Source: JAVVUJ01 sp964582545
Lineage (GTDB): Bacteria; Bacillota; Clostridia; Peptostreptococcales; Anaerovoracaceae
Assembly (NCBI GenBank): GCA_964582545.1
Contig: CAZOSB010000033.1
Location: forward strand, 1-24,549
Direction: 5' to 3'
Length of the DNA stretch: 24,549 nucleotides
In this document: positions 7,886 to 16,127 of the stretch, one piece after another
Numbering within the stretch: position 1 is the stretch's first letter
Layout of the letters: each line of letters begins with the position of its first letter
Position numbers and translations under genes: made by a program
The notes under the pieces: generated by a model
What the model was told of the DNA's origin: nothing
The model's input: only the letters and a program-made list of their open reading frames with translations
Database searches by the model: none

Positions 7886-8461
7886 ATGGAATCCCAAAAG
7901 AATTCCAAATCTTGTAATTGTAGCAGCAGTAAAGAAAACTGCACGGACTTTAGTCTGGTAAAACCTGTATTGGATCAATACAGGGATATGCCGGGAAGCC
8001 TGATAATAATTCTTCAAAAGGCACAAGAAATTTACGGTTATCTTTCTAGAGAAATGATTCAGTACATATCCAAGGAAACACAGATTACTCAAGCAAAAAT
8101 TTATGGGGTGGCTACGTTCTATACACAGTTTCGCCTAAAGCCAATCGGGAAAAACTTAATCATGCTTTGTCAAGGAACCGCATGCCATGTAAACGGCTCC
8201 AAGGAAATCGAGGAGGCGATTTGCGCAGAGTTAGGGATTCAGGATGGAGAAACATCCTCAGACGGATTGTTTACTTTAAACAACGTAGCATGTCTTGGAT
8301 GCTGCAGCTTAGCACCTGTCATGATGATCAGATCCTCCGATGGTGAAGAAACCTATGGAAATCTTACCAAGGACAGTGTAAAGGAAGTTCTTCGAAAAAT
8401 AAAATCAGAAGCCATAATTGGGGGCGCCCATGAAGCTTCATCCATAGGAGGTACCATATGA
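7886..8461 (+). CDS. hydC: NAD-linked [FeFe] hydrogenase, NuoE-like subunit
   Basis: A 191-aa subunit homologous to NuoE (thioredoxin-like [2Fe-2S] protein). It relays electrons in the HydABC complex in the cytoplasm. The four cluster ligands are visible: CQGTAC and, about 35 residues on, CLGCC (C-x3-C). A helical domain typical of NuoE (LVKPVLDQYRDMPGSLIIILQ) precedes them. An unusual N-terminal patch, CNCSSSKENC within the first 20 residues, adds three cysteines not needed for the NuoE cluster. An in-frame ATG at 7868 exists, but GGAGG (7876-7880) lies after it and five bases before ATG 7886, which I take as the start. The stop overlaps the hydB start (ATGA), implying translational coupling. 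Confidence 0.92.
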   Translation: MESQKNSKSCNCSSSKENCTDFSLVKPVLDQYRDMPGSLIIILQKAQEIYGYLSREMIQYISKETQITQAKIYGVATFYTQFRLKPIGKNLIMLCQGTACHVNGSKEIEEAICAELGIQDGETSSDGLFTLNNVACLGCCSLAPVMMIRSSDGEETYGNLTKDSVKEVLRKIKSEAIIGGAHEASSIGGTI

Positions 8462-10209
8462 GAATCTTAATCGGACAAGGTAGCTGCGGTATTGCATCAG
8501 GCGCCAAAAAAACGGCAGCAGAATTTGAAAAACAAATCGAGCAAAAGGGCTTGGATATTTGTGTAGATGTCACTGGTTGTATCGGAATATGTTACTTGGA
8601 ACCCATCGTAGATATCATCGATGATAAGAAAAAGATCACACGTTATGTTAAAGTTCAACCAAACATGGTAGCCGAAATCGTGGAGTCGCACCTCATTCAG
8701 GGAAAAGCCGTGTCACAATATAAAATTCCAAAATCCGGTGAGGAATTTTTAAGTAAGCAAACAAGAATTGCTTTAAAGAATTGTGGTATCATCAATCCCG
8801 AAAATATTCAGGACTACATCGCTGCCGGCGGATACAAAGCTTTAAAAAAGGCTTTGTTAAAAATGTCCGGTGATGAAATTTGCGCCGAAATTAGCGACTC
8901 TAACTTGCGTGGCAGAGGGGGCGGCGGATTTCCCACCGGTAGAAAATGGGTGCAGGTTCGCAGTCAAGCCGAGCCCATAAAGTATGTGGTATGCAATGCG
9001 GACGAAGGAGATCCCGGTGCTTTTATGGATAGAAGTATCATGGAGGGGGATCCCCACAAGATGTTGGAAGGTATGATCATTGCAGGAGTAGCTACAGGAT
9101 CCCAAGAAGCATATATCTATGTCCGTGCGGAATATCCTCTGGCAGTACACCGTCTGCGCATTGCAATTGAGCAGGCAGAGCAAGCCGGATTTTTAGGATC
9201 GAATATATTAGGTACAAATTTCAATTTTGAGATTAAAATTAACTTAGGAGCAGGAGCTTTCGTCTGTGGTGAAGGCAGTGCTTTGACCAGTTCTATCGAG
9301 GGAAATCGTGGAACTCCCAGAGTAAAACCTCCTCGTACCGTGGAGCAAGGTCTTTTTGGGAAACCAACGGTTTTAAACAATGTGGAAACTTTTGCAAATG
9401 TTCCAGACATCATTATGATGGGCGCCGCAAAATATAAATCCATCGGACCTTCCAACAGTCCCGGCACGAAGGCTTTTGCATTGACCGGCAACGTAAATAA
9501 CACAGGTCTCATTGAAGTTCCAATGGGAACCTCTTTAAGTACCGTCATCTTTGATATTGGGGGTGGCGTAAAAGGCGGCAAAGAATTTAAGGCCGTTCAA
9601 ATCGGTGGTCCTTCCGGCGGATGCCTCACCAAGGAGCATCTGGACTTACCTCTGGATTTTGACTCTCTATCCAAGGTAGGAGCCATGATTGGCTCCGGTG
9701 GTCTGGTTGTCATGGATGAAGATACCTGTATGGTGAGCATTGCCAGATTCTTCATGAACTTTACTCAACACGAATCCTGCGGTAAATGTGTCCCTTGCAG
9801 AGAAGGCACCCACGTTATGTTGGAGCTTTTGGATGACATCGTAAACGGCACGGGTTCCCCTGAAACCATAGATACCTTATTGGAATTGGCTGACACCATA
9901 TCCGAAACTTCGCTTTGTGGTTTAGGAAAAACGGCTCCTTCCCCCGTAGTCAGCACCATTGTGCAGTTTAAGGAAGAATACCTTTCTCATGTTATGGATA
10001 AAAAATGCCCTACTAAAACTTGTCGTGCTCTCAGCGATATGGTCATCCTTCCGGATCTATGCAAAGGCTGCTCTCTTTGCGCCAGAGTTTGCCCGGTAGA
10101 TGCTATCTATGGCGAGTTAAAAAAGCCTTACGCAATCGATACGGCAAAGTGCATTAAATGCATGGCCTGTATTGGCGCATGTAAATTTAAAGCAGTTATC
10201 TTAGATTAG
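8458..10209 (+). CDS. hydB: NAD-linked [FeFe] hydrogenase, NuoF-like flavoprotein subunit
   Basis: A 583-aa subunit that binds FMN and NAD(H) and is the proposed bifurcation site in HydABC enzymes. Domains seen: an N-terminal thioredoxin-like [2Fe-2S] domain (C10, then CVDVTGCIGIC, residues 35-45); the NuoF core with the glycine-rich GRGGGGFPTGRKW (near 151-163), CNADEGDPGAFMDR and GAGAFVCGEGSAL for FMN and NADH; a NuoF-type [4Fe-4S] site ESCGKCVPCREGT (near 438) with a later Cys in SLCGLGK; and a C-terminal two-cluster ferredoxin domain, CKGCSLCARVCP (near 535) and CIKCMACIGAC. AGGAGG precedes the start by six bases inside the end of hydC. The extra ferredoxin ends separate it from a plain complex I NuoF. 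Confidence 0.95.
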   Translation: MRILIGQGSCGIASGAKKTAAEFEKQIEQKGLDICVDVTGCIGICYLEPIVDIIDDKKKITRYVKVQPNMVAEIVESHLIQGKAVSQYKIPKSGEEFLSKQTRIALKNCGIINPENIQDYIAAGGYKALKKALLKMSGDEICAEISDSNLRGRGGGGFPTGRKWVQVRSQAEPIKYVVCNADEGDPGAFMDRSIMEGDPHKMLEGMIIAGVATGSQEAYIYVRAEYPLAVHRLRIAIEQAEQAGFLGSNILGTNFNFEIKINLGAGAFVCGEGSALTSSIEGNRGTPRVKPPRTVEQGLFGKPTVLNNVETFANVPDIIMMGAAKYKSIGPSNSPGTKAFALTGNVNNTGLIEVPMGTSLSTVIFDIGGGVKGGKEFKAVQIGGPSGGCLTKEHLDLPLDFDSLSKVGAMIGSGGLVVMDEDTCMVSIARFFMNFTQHESCGKCVPCREGTHVMLELLDDIVNGTGSPETIDTLLELADTISETSLCGLGKTAPSPVVSTIVQFKEEYLSHVMDKKCPTKTCRALSDMVILPDLCKGCSLCARVCPVDAIYGELKKPYAIDTAKCIKCMACIGACKFKAVILD

Positions 10210-10225
10210 AGGGAGGTTTGCAAGA

Positions 10226-11935
10226 ATGTCACAGAAATATATGATAATCAACGGCGAAAAGGTGCCGTTTAACAAAGAGAGAAATATTCTAGAAGTGGTG
10301 AGAAACGCAGGCATAGACCTTCCTACTTTTTGCTATTATTCGGATCTGTCCATCTATGGGGCCTGCAGAATGTGCATTGTAGAGGATAAATGGGGAGGCA
10401 TCCTAACTTCTTGCTCCACCCCACCGAAAAACGGAATGGAAGTTAAAACAAACTCTCCAAAGCTGCATAAGCATAGAAAAACCATTTTAAAGTTGCTTCT
10501 TTCCTCCCATTGTCGAGAGTGCACAACCTGCTCCAAAAGTGGGAACTGCACATTGCAGGATTTATCAAAGAGATTTGGTATATCCAGAATTAAGTTTGAT
10601 AAAAGTCAAAAAGCTTGGAAGGATGAGTATGAAATAGACAGCTCCTGCCCATCCATAGTCAGGGATCCAAATAAATGCATCCAATGCGGGGACTGCGTCC
10701 GTATGTGCGAAGAAACCCAAAATGTAGGTGCCATCGACTTTGCATTGAGGGGTTACGAGCTTATGGTTTGCCCTGCTTTCAACGATCCCCTATCCGAAAC
10801 AGAATGCGTTCAGTGCGGTCAATGTGCGGCCGTTTGTCCTACGGCCGCTATCGTTGTAAAGAGTAACGTTGAAGACGCCTGGAAGGCTATCTATGATAAG
10901 AATAAAAGGGTAATCGTACAGGTGGCTCCTGCTGTAAGGGTGGCCTTAGGAGAAGAGTTCGGGCTTCCTGCCGGGGAAAGTATCATGCCTCTTATGGTAG
11001 CTGCCATGAGGAAGTTAGGTTTTGATGAAATATTCGACACTTCCTTCGGTGCTGATTTAACCATCATTGAAGAATCTCAAGAATTTTTAGATAAAATTAA
11101 TTCCGGTGCAAAGCTTCCCCTATTTACTTCCTGCTGTCCTGCATGGGTCAAATATGTGGAAAACAGATTCCCCGACATGATGGATCAACTCTCAACCGCC
11201 AAGTCCCCCATGGGTATGTTCAGTTCTTTGGTAAAAGAATATATCTCCAAACACAAGAGTCCTGATGATCAGCGTGAAACCCTGTCCATCGCCATCATGC
11301 CTTGCACGGCGAAAAAATTTGAGGCATCTCGCTCGGAATTCGTCACTGATGGGCAACCTGATACAGATTTGGTGCTGACTACTCAAGAGTTGGCCACCAT
11401 GATTAAGGAAGCTGGTATCGACTTTAAAAATTTAGAGCCTGAGGCACACGATATGCCTTTTGGTATGTACAGCGGAGCCGGTGTCATCTTTGGCGTTACC
11501 GGTGGAGTCACAGAGGCGGTCATTAGAAATGTAGCTTCTGTAAAGGATAACGCCACCTTAAACAATATTAAGTTCTGTGGAGTGAGGGGGCTAGAAGGAG
11601 TCAAGGAATTCGAGTTTCCGCTAGGCGAAACCGTCCTGAAAATTGCGGTGGTCAACGGGTTGGGAAATGCCGACAAGTTGGTGAAAAAGATTCAATCCGG
11701 AGAAGTCTTCTATCATTTCGTGGAGGTGATGGCTTGTCCTACGGGCTGTATCGGTGGCGCAGGTCAGCCACAAAGCTCCCGAGAAGTTAAAGAAGCGCGT
11801 TCAAAAGGAATGTATTTGACGGATAAGATGACGAGAATCAGGACTGCGGATAAGAATCCTGCCCTCCTGCCCATCTATCGGGAGCTGATTAAAGATAAGG
11901 CGCATGCCCTGCTACATGTTCATTACCGTAAATAA
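10226..11935 (+). CDS. hydA: [FeFe] hydrogenase catalytic subunit
   Basis: A 569-aa catalytic subunit that interconverts protons and H2 at the H-cluster, about the size of clostridial CpI. Order: an N-terminal [2Fe-2S] ferredoxin domain (CYYSDLSIYGACRMC and a later Cys); a His-Cys cluster region (HCRECTTCSKSGNC); two [4Fe-4S] motifs, CIQCGDCVRMCEE and CVQCGQCAAVCP; then the H domain with L1 TSCCPAW (301-307), L2 MPCTAKKFE (358-366) and L3 MACPTGC (502-508) plus GGAGQP. All four H-cluster cysteines and the proton-relay Cys (C303) are present. L3 has Thr in place of the common Gly in ACPGGC, and GGAGQP in place of GGGGQP. GGGAGG lies nine bases before the ATG, 16 bp after hydB. Genes for hydrogenase maturases are not in this window. 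Confidence 0.96.
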   Translation: MSQKYMIINGEKVPFNKERNILEVVRNAGIDLPTFCYYSDLSIYGACRMCIVEDKWGGILTSCSTPPKNGMEVKTNSPKLHKHRKTILKLLLSSHCRECTTCSKSGNCTLQDLSKRFGISRIKFDKSQKAWKDEYEIDSSCPSIVRDPNKCIQCGDCVRMCEETQNVGAIDFALRGYELMVCPAFNDPLSETECVQCGQCAAVCPTAAIVVKSNVEDAWKAIYDKNKRVIVQVAPAVRVALGEEFGLPAGESIMPLMVAAMRKLGFDEIFDTSFGADLTIIEESQEFLDKINSGAKLPLFTSCCPAWVKYVENRFPDMMDQLSTAKSPMGMFSSLVKEYISKHKSPDDQRETLSIAIMPCTAKKFEASRSEFVTDGQPDTDLVLTTQELATMIKEAGIDFKNLEPEAHDMPFGMYSGAGVIFGVTGGVTEAVIRNVASVKDNATLNNIKFCGVRGLEGVKEFEFPLGETVLKIAVVNGLGNADKLVKKIQSGEVFYHFVEVMACPTGCIGGAGQPQSSREVKEARSKGMYLTDKMTRIRTADKNPALLPIYRELIKDKAHALLHVHYRK

Positions 11936-12026
11936 TTCTAGAGCCTTAGACGCTAGTGTAGAATGGTATCGAAGTTTTAAATCATATTTATCAGTATGAT
12001 GATAACATTTATTTCAAACAAAATGA

Positions 12027-12070
12027 AATGCCGGTTCTATCTATTTGAAGATGGATACCGGCATTTTTTT
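12027..12070 (+). terminator. Rho-independent terminator of hydCBA
   Basis: AATGCCGGT (12027-12035) pairs with ACCGGCATT (12057-12065), and the stem extends inward through CTATCT/AGATGG with small bulges. A run of seven T follows at once. The opposite side is also T-rich when read on the minus strand, so it may serve the convergent DUF1836 gene as well. Confidence 0.88.
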
Positions 12071-12111
12071 AGATGATATTTGAGAAAACCTTACAGATAA
12101 TTGCAAGATTT

Positions 12112-12726
12112 TCACTTAATTTTTTTAGATTTTTTCTTAGGTATTTCAAAATATTGACCATATAATTTTTGAATTAAATATTTTTGATAATCAGCTTTAA
12201 TCGATAATTCTATAATCATCATAAAAAGCTCTAATATATCATCGTCCTCAAGGTCCATCTTCTTATTTCTAGCCTTAATGCGATTCATATCTTGCAAAGT
12301 ATCTTGGATCAGCTTTTCTTTCACATCGTTTTGAATTTCTGTAATAGATAGATAGATTTCTTCCAAATTGATCTTTTCATCAAATTCAGAATAGTAATTT
12401 TCTAAAATTGGTTTCATTAAGTTTTCAATCTCGTCCATTTGAAAGGAGTTTTTCAAATAATGAATAAAGGTCAATAAAATCAGATGTTCTTTATTATACT
12501 TTTTGTTTTTGGGTCTGGGAACCAGCTTATGTTTCACATAGTTTGCAATCATCGCCTTTGTCATCACTTCATCTTTATCATCTTTACTGTAGATCTTAAG
12601 CTTTTGATTCATAAACCCAGTGATTTGATCCATATAAAGCTCCATTTCTGGGAAAGAGGATTTGGATAAGGCTCCCTGCTCAAAGAATTCTTCAATGATG
12701 TTCTTAACGCTTTCTTCATATCTCAT
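12112..12726 (-). CDS. DUF1836 family protein
   Basis: A 204-aa soluble, highly charged protein with no signal peptide. Residues 55-100 (MTKAMIANYVKHKLVPRPKN, then KKYNKEHLILLTFIHYLK) match the DUF1836 pattern, in which a MerR-like helix-turn-helix is followed by a short tail region. The function of the family is unknown; DNA binding is an inference from the fold-like pattern. The C-terminus is lysine-rich. The ATG is preceded by AGGTAGG four bases upstream and by a perfect sigma-A promoter (12786-12814). It is transcribed alone and converges with hydA. It could be a regulator of nearby genes, but nothing in the sequence shows this. Confidence 0.75.
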   Translation of the reverse strand: MRYEESVKNIIEEFFEQGALSKSSFPEMELYMDQITGFMNQKLKIYSKDDKDEVMTKAMIANYVKHKLVPRPKNKKYNKEHLILLTFIHYLKNSFQMDEIENLMKPILENYYSEFDEKINLEEIYLSITEIQNDVKEKLIQDTLQDMNRIKARNKKMDLEDDDILELFMMIIELSIKADYQKYLIQKLYGQYFEIPKKKSKKIK

Positions 12727-12785
12727 AAACCTACCTACTTTTTATTATAATTTTAATTATGCGTTTATGCAATTTAATTAATCTT

Positions 12786-12814
12786 ATTATAAGGTTTTTA
12801 TAATCGCATGTCAA
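12786..12814 (-). promoter_or_regulatory. Consensus promoter of DUF1836 gene
   Basis: On the minus strand TTGACA (12814-12809), exactly 17 bp, TATAAT (12791-12786). Both hexamers are perfect. The start would be near 12780, giving a leader of about 55 nt. Confidence 0.75.
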
Positions 12815-12835
12815 ATATAAAAAAAACAAATAGCT

Positions 12836-12874
12836 AAAAAAATTGCCATCAATATTTTTCAAACTTGATGACAA
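12836..12874 (-). terminator. Rho-independent terminator of the 12888-13484 gene
   Basis: On the minus strand TTGTCATCAA (12874-12865) pairs with TTGATGGCAA (12852-12843), a 10-bp stem with one G-U pair. Seven T follow (12842-12836). It sits just after the stop codon of the lipoprotein gene. Confidence 0.8.
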
Positions 12875-12887
12875 TGAAGTGGTCACA

Positions 12888-13484
12888 TCACGATGCTCCC
12901 CATTGCCTGTATAATTCTCTGTCAAAATCGTATGCTTCAACGATAAGTTCATTTGGTGTAATTAAATTAGTTTTAAAATAGATACATTTATTAGAATTAG
13001 AATCGTCAGGCATAGAGTAACAATCGCTAATATAATATAACAAATCGGAATTATACTTGCCGTACTCTTTAAAATTGCTCATTAAATTAGAATCATTAAA
13101 ATCGGGATCCAATAAACTTAACGTTACCTTTAAATAATCTTCAAATTTTTGAATTTGCTCATTGCTCATCTCTTTTGTGTCACGATAGGAAAATTGAATA
13201 AAACTAATATTCTTTCCGGATTCTTTAGTAGTACATGTTCTAATTTCCAAGTTATCACTAATAGAACTAACGTATGCATACGTTTCCTCATTACCCATCA
13301 TTTTATAATCAGGCATGGGGTCTAAGCCATTCTTGGAAAAACTATGGTTCAGTAAGAGCCTTAAATCCTCTGCAGTTAACGAAAAGGTAAGATTCTCCTT
13401 GTCTATATAATTTACGGCTTCATTTTTTGAACAGCTTGTTCCTAAAAATAGAGTCAATAAAATTAAAAATATAATTTTTTTCAT
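12888..13484 (-). CDS. Putative lipoprotein, unknown function
   Basis: 198 aa. The N-terminus MKKIIFLILLTLFLGTSC has two lysines, a hydrophobic core and a Cys at 18 that could be lipidated, although the lipobox (GTSC) is not the best form. The mature part is acidic and mixed alpha/beta, with three further cysteines (in RTCTTK, SDCYS and NKCIYF), which is notable for an exported protein. No domain recognised. AAAGGAG lies before the ATG. The upstream 49-bp inverted repeat contains a TATAAT that could serve it, and a good terminator follows. It belongs to a long minus-strand series of exported or membrane proteins. Confidence 0.75.
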   Translation of the reverse strand: MKKIIFLILLTLFLGTSCSKNEAVNYIDKENLTFSLTAEDLRLLLNHSFSKNGLDPMPDYKMMGNEETYAYVSSISDNLEIRTCTTKESGKNISFIQFSYRDTKEMSNEQIQKFEDYLKVTLSLLDPDFNDSNLMSNFKEYGKYNSDLLYYISDCYSMPDDSNSNKCIYFKTNLITPNELIVEAYDFDRELYRQWGAS

Positions 13485-13510
13485 AATTCTCCTTTAAAAA
13501 TGTCTGTTGT

Positions 13511-13559
13511 AAAAGATAGTTCAATTATAGCATTGTAAACTATAGTTGAACTATCTTTT
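13511..13559. promoter_or_regulatory. 49-bp inverted repeat: terminator or operator-promoter
   Basis: Arms of 20 nt (13511-13530 and 13540-13559) match at 19 positions around a 9-nt loop. Both arms include TTGAACTAT or its complement. On the plus side the stem runs into seven T; on the minus side it ends with TTTT then AC. So it may terminate the gene at 13631-14368. The left arm also holds a minus-strand TATAAT (13529-13524) about 40 bp before the next start codon, so it could equally be an operator over the promoter of the 12888-13484 gene. Confidence 0.55.
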
Positions 13560-13569
13560 TTTAACCTAA

Positions 13570-13665
13570 TTAATCATAATCTTTTATTGTCCAACCATTT
13601 CCCCAGTCCCATCTAGAGTAATCTTGACAATTAGAATGGATTGAAATTCTCAATATTATATTCCA
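13570..13665 (-). pseudogene. Possible 3' remnant of an exported-protein gene
   Basis: A minus-strand open frame without a start codon runs 31 codons to a TAA at 13570-13572. It reads NIILRISIHSNCQDYSRW and then DWGNGWTIKDYD. The Trp/Gly/Asp-rich composition and beta-like hydrophobic pattern look like a real C-terminus rather than AT-rich noise. It overlaps the end of the 13631-14368 gene in another frame, so it may be a tail lost by frameshift or a fragment left by deletion. This is judged by eye only. Confidence 0.25.
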
Positions 13666-14368
13666 TTAACTCTGCTTTTGTATTAAAGGTGTTTTCATCT
13701 TTAATCATATAAGAATCTATATATACTAAAACGTTATTTTCGTCCACCCCATATTTTGAAATTAATGAATCAAGTTCGTAATCGGCAGGTATTCTGCCAT
13801 CCCATATTTCTGCGATTTCATCTTCCGTAAGCCAAGGGTTTTCTTGGACAAAACGTTTATAGAAATCCTCGTAGGAATCTTTTGCAATCTGTTTCACATC
13901 ATAATGAATTTCATACTCAGTGATGTTACCTATTTTATTCGCTATGACAGACAAAATATTGTTGGGTATTGTTTTGGGATCACCTTTTGTCATATGGGTA
14001 AATTGCTTAAATTCCGTGGGAATATCCATTTTATCCTTTGGCGCACCCTCCACCCACTCATTACCTTCTTTAGTATAAGTTTTATCCCCTACATATTTTG
14101 AAACCCTTAAATCCTCCGTCTGTAACCAGTCAATACCTTCTTCCGTTTGAATAAATTCTACAGTTCTTTCAAATGGGGGCTGCTTCTGTAAAAATAGGAA
14201 CTTCCCATTTTTTACTTTACTAAATTCATTGGAAGCCTCCACAACTTTACGATAGTTGTCTATGGTTTCATCCCTTTTGTTACTACATCCGGCAAAGGAA
14301 ACCGTGCATAGAATTAGAGATAGAATTAGGATAAATGTGAGATAATTATTAAATAATTTATTCGTCAT
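13631..14368 (-). CDS. Putative lipoprotein, unknown function
   Basis: 245 aa. The N-terminal signal is long and hydrophobic and ends in the lipobox FAGC with Cys28, so it is predicted to be anchored in the membrane facing out. The mature part is acidic and rich in aromatic residues. It has a repeated theme of short beta strands (KYVGDKTYTKEGNEWVEG) that recalls small exported lipoproteins with beta-sandwich folds, but no family is named with confidence. The AAAGGAG site is well placed. It is separated by 119 bp from the upstream copper-amine-oxidase-like domain gene, and both are lipoproteins, so they may be co-transcribed. Confidence 0.78.
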   Translation of the reverse strand: MTNKLFNNYLTFILILSLILCTVSFAGCSNKRDETIDNYRKVVEASNEFSKVKNGKFLFLQKQPPFERTVEFIQTEEGIDWLQTEDLRVSKYVGDKTYTKEGNEWVEGAPKDKMDIPTEFKQFTHMTKGDPKTIPNNILSVIANKIGNITEYEIHYDVKQIAKDSYEDFYKRFVQENPWLTEDEIAEIWDGRIPADYELDSLISKYGVDENNVLVYIDSYMIKDENTFNTKAELMEYNIENFNPF

Positions 14369-14487
14369 AGTTTCTCCTTTAAATGGTGGCTTGCCATGTA
14401 AGTGCGAGCCTTGCCTACAGTTTTGAGGTAATCCTTTTTTGATATGACATCATACACCTTTTAAAATATATCCAACATAATAAAAAA

Positions 14488-15168
14488 CTATTTTATCTTT
14501 TTATTCATGATGTAATCTTCAAGCCATTCACTTTGAATGGCTGCATCTTTTGATAAATCATAATCAATAAACAGATACTTATATACATAGTCCCCCAATG
14601 CTTCGTCAATTTTCTTCTCACGCCATTCCATTTTAAGATTAAATAATCTACAAAGAAGGTCTGCAGTTCCGTAAATTCCCTTTTCATATATCAAAAGTTG
14701 TTCCGAGTCATCTAAAGGAATTTCTTCACCTCTCATAAATAAGGTAATTCCTCCATAGGAAACATTAATCTGAGTAGGAAGACTATCCTTATACTGATAA
14801 CTCTCACTTACTTTATCCGGATACGTATAGGGTTTTCCTATAGTCAACTCTTTTTTTTCGCTATCCCATTCTATATCTCGGTCATTCATAGTCCTTGCAA
14901 AACCACGAACCGGCAAATAGACTTTTTCATCATAAATAAAGGGGATTTCAACCAGTCCGGTAACCGGATTACCTCCGGTAAACGAAGACTGTTGTAAATA
15001 AACAGGCACATAAGATACTTCTATTTCTTTTTCAATTGCCAGAGTTTTTTCATTATTAGGTTCTTCCTCTGAATTCTTATTTCCCACATTGCCGGTATTT
15101 CCGCTACATGCAGTGAAAAGTATCAGAATAAATATAATTGTGATGAGTAACTGTTGAATTTTCATCAT
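14488..15168 (-). CDS. Lipoprotein with copper-amine-oxidase N-terminal-like (stalk) domain
   Basis: 226 aa. The signal peptide ends in FTAC with Cys21, giving an outward-facing lipoprotein, followed by a Gly/Asn/Glu-rich linker. Residues about 70-110 carry VYLPVRGFA and IEWDSEKKELTI, the hallmark of the copper amine oxidase N-terminal-like domain. This domain is a common extracytoplasmic stalk in Firmicutes and does not itself imply copper or oxidase activity. The remaining 110 residues are not recognised. The frame is open 24 codons further up (to 15240), but AAGGAGAGG six bases before the ATG at 15168 and the position of the signal peptide fix the start there. The 272-bp gap upstream contains no gene. 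Confidence 0.8.
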   Translation of the reverse strand: MMKIQQLLITIIFILILFTACSGNTGNVGNKNSEEEPNNEKTLAIEKEIEVSYVPVYLQQSSFTGGNPVTGLVEIPFIYDEKVYLPVRGFARTMNDRDIEWDSEKKELTIGKPYTYPDKVSESYQYKDSLPTQINVSYGGITLFMRGEEIPLDDSEQLLIYEKGIYGTADLLCRLFNLKMEWREKKIDEALGDYVYKYLFIDYDLSKDAAIQSEWLEDYIMNKKIK

Positions 15169-15440
15169 AATCCTCTCCTTTACCTTCGCTTCTTTGATTA
15201 TATAATTTGTTTCATTTCCCGTTTTGCTTTTAACTTTCATGGTAGCACACTTTTTCTATTTGACAACCATTCTGTATAACTTGGTCATTTTTTTGTCATT
15301 TTTGGTATAGCGGTGAGATAACCTAATCAAAGCTCCTGATTACTCCATTTCAATTTAGGTCAATAAATCAATTAATAATTTTGCTACAGCAATATAAGAT
15401 GACAAAATAACAACCGTGTGTATCATATAAATTTTTAACT

Positions 15441-15866
15441 TTACTGAACCGCCATCAAAATAACCCAAATACCTATCAAGTATAGTACGGAAAATATGGA
15501 AAATCCTAAAAGAGCTTTGCCAAATATATATTCAAAATACGTATGTTTATTTTTCTCAATAAGTTCTGAATCCCTATTTAAATCAACAGCAATTTGAAAG
15601 GCGGATCCAAGAGCAATTCCAACAAAGACAATTATTATGTCTGCAGAAACCTTTATAGCCATGCTCAATTCATTAAAGAAAATCCATTTAGCTATATTGG
15701 AAAGAGACAAGGGTATGACCATGATGGAAATGCAAATATCAAAAGCCTTTTTACCTCTAAAATTTCCCTTTATGTAAAGCTTTTTAAACTCATTAATTTC
15801 CTTAATTTTATTTTTAAAATTGTTTGTATTAGTATTGTTTTTATTGTTTCTCTTATATTCCTTCAT
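15441..15866 (-). CDS. Small membrane protein, unknown function
   Basis: 141 aa with an Asn/Lys-rich cytoplasmic-type N-terminus (MKEYKRNNKNNTNTNNFKNK) and three hydrophobic segments at about residues 43-60, 70-95 and 115-138. A basic-acidic loop (DLNRDSELIEKNKH) lies before the last segment. AAGGAG sits at a good distance from the ATG. No family recognised. It lies about 160 bp downstream of the 3' end of another small membrane-protein gene (the one split by the IS21 element), so the two may once have been neighbours in one transcript. Confidence 0.65.
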   Translation of the reverse strand: MKEYKRNNKNNTNTNNFKNKIKEINEFKKLYIKGNFRGKKAFDICISIMVIPLSLSNIAKWIFFNELSMAIKVSADIIIVFVGIALGSAFQIAVDLNRDSELIEKNKHTYFEYIFGKALLGFSIFSVLYLIGIWVILMAVQ

Positions 15867-16026
15867 AGTAAACTCCTTTGGATCCTTCCCGTATAGTAAT
15901 GACCAGTGTTATTTGATGAATGCTCCAATTATCCATCAACCTTTGGATGCAAATGACGTATAACCCTTCCTATTGTTGCATTCATAAGAAATCAGCCATT
16001 TCTAATTAGACATTTTTTCCGATTTT

Positions 16027-16127
16027 TTATATTTTTTCTTTTTTCCTAACACAATGTAAGAAGTATAATTCACCAATGAACACCACTACAAAAACAAACC
16101 CTATTATCATATATCCAACTGCTGAAA
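16027..16127 (-). pseudogene. 3' part of membrane-protein gene interrupted by IS21-type element
   Basis: These 30 codons plus TAA (16029-16027) encode VGYMIIGFVFVVVFIGEL and then YFLHCVRKKEKI, a transmembrane helix with a positively charged tail. They continue exactly in frame from the 5' part at 18594-18941 once the insertion element and one copy of its 8-bp target duplication are removed. The fragment has no start of its own. Confidence 0.75.
16120..16127. repeat. Left target-site duplication of IS21-type element
   Basis: TGCTGAAA here matches TGCTGAAA at 18594-18601. The element between them starts with TG and ends with CA, as IS21-family elements do. An 8-bp duplication falls in the range known for the family. 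Confidence 0.75.

Noticed and set aside
12731..12952. Minus-strand 73-codon ORF overlapping the end of the lipoprotein gene
   Set aside because: Out of frame with the lipoprotein, no ribosome-binding site, and it runs through a clear terminator.
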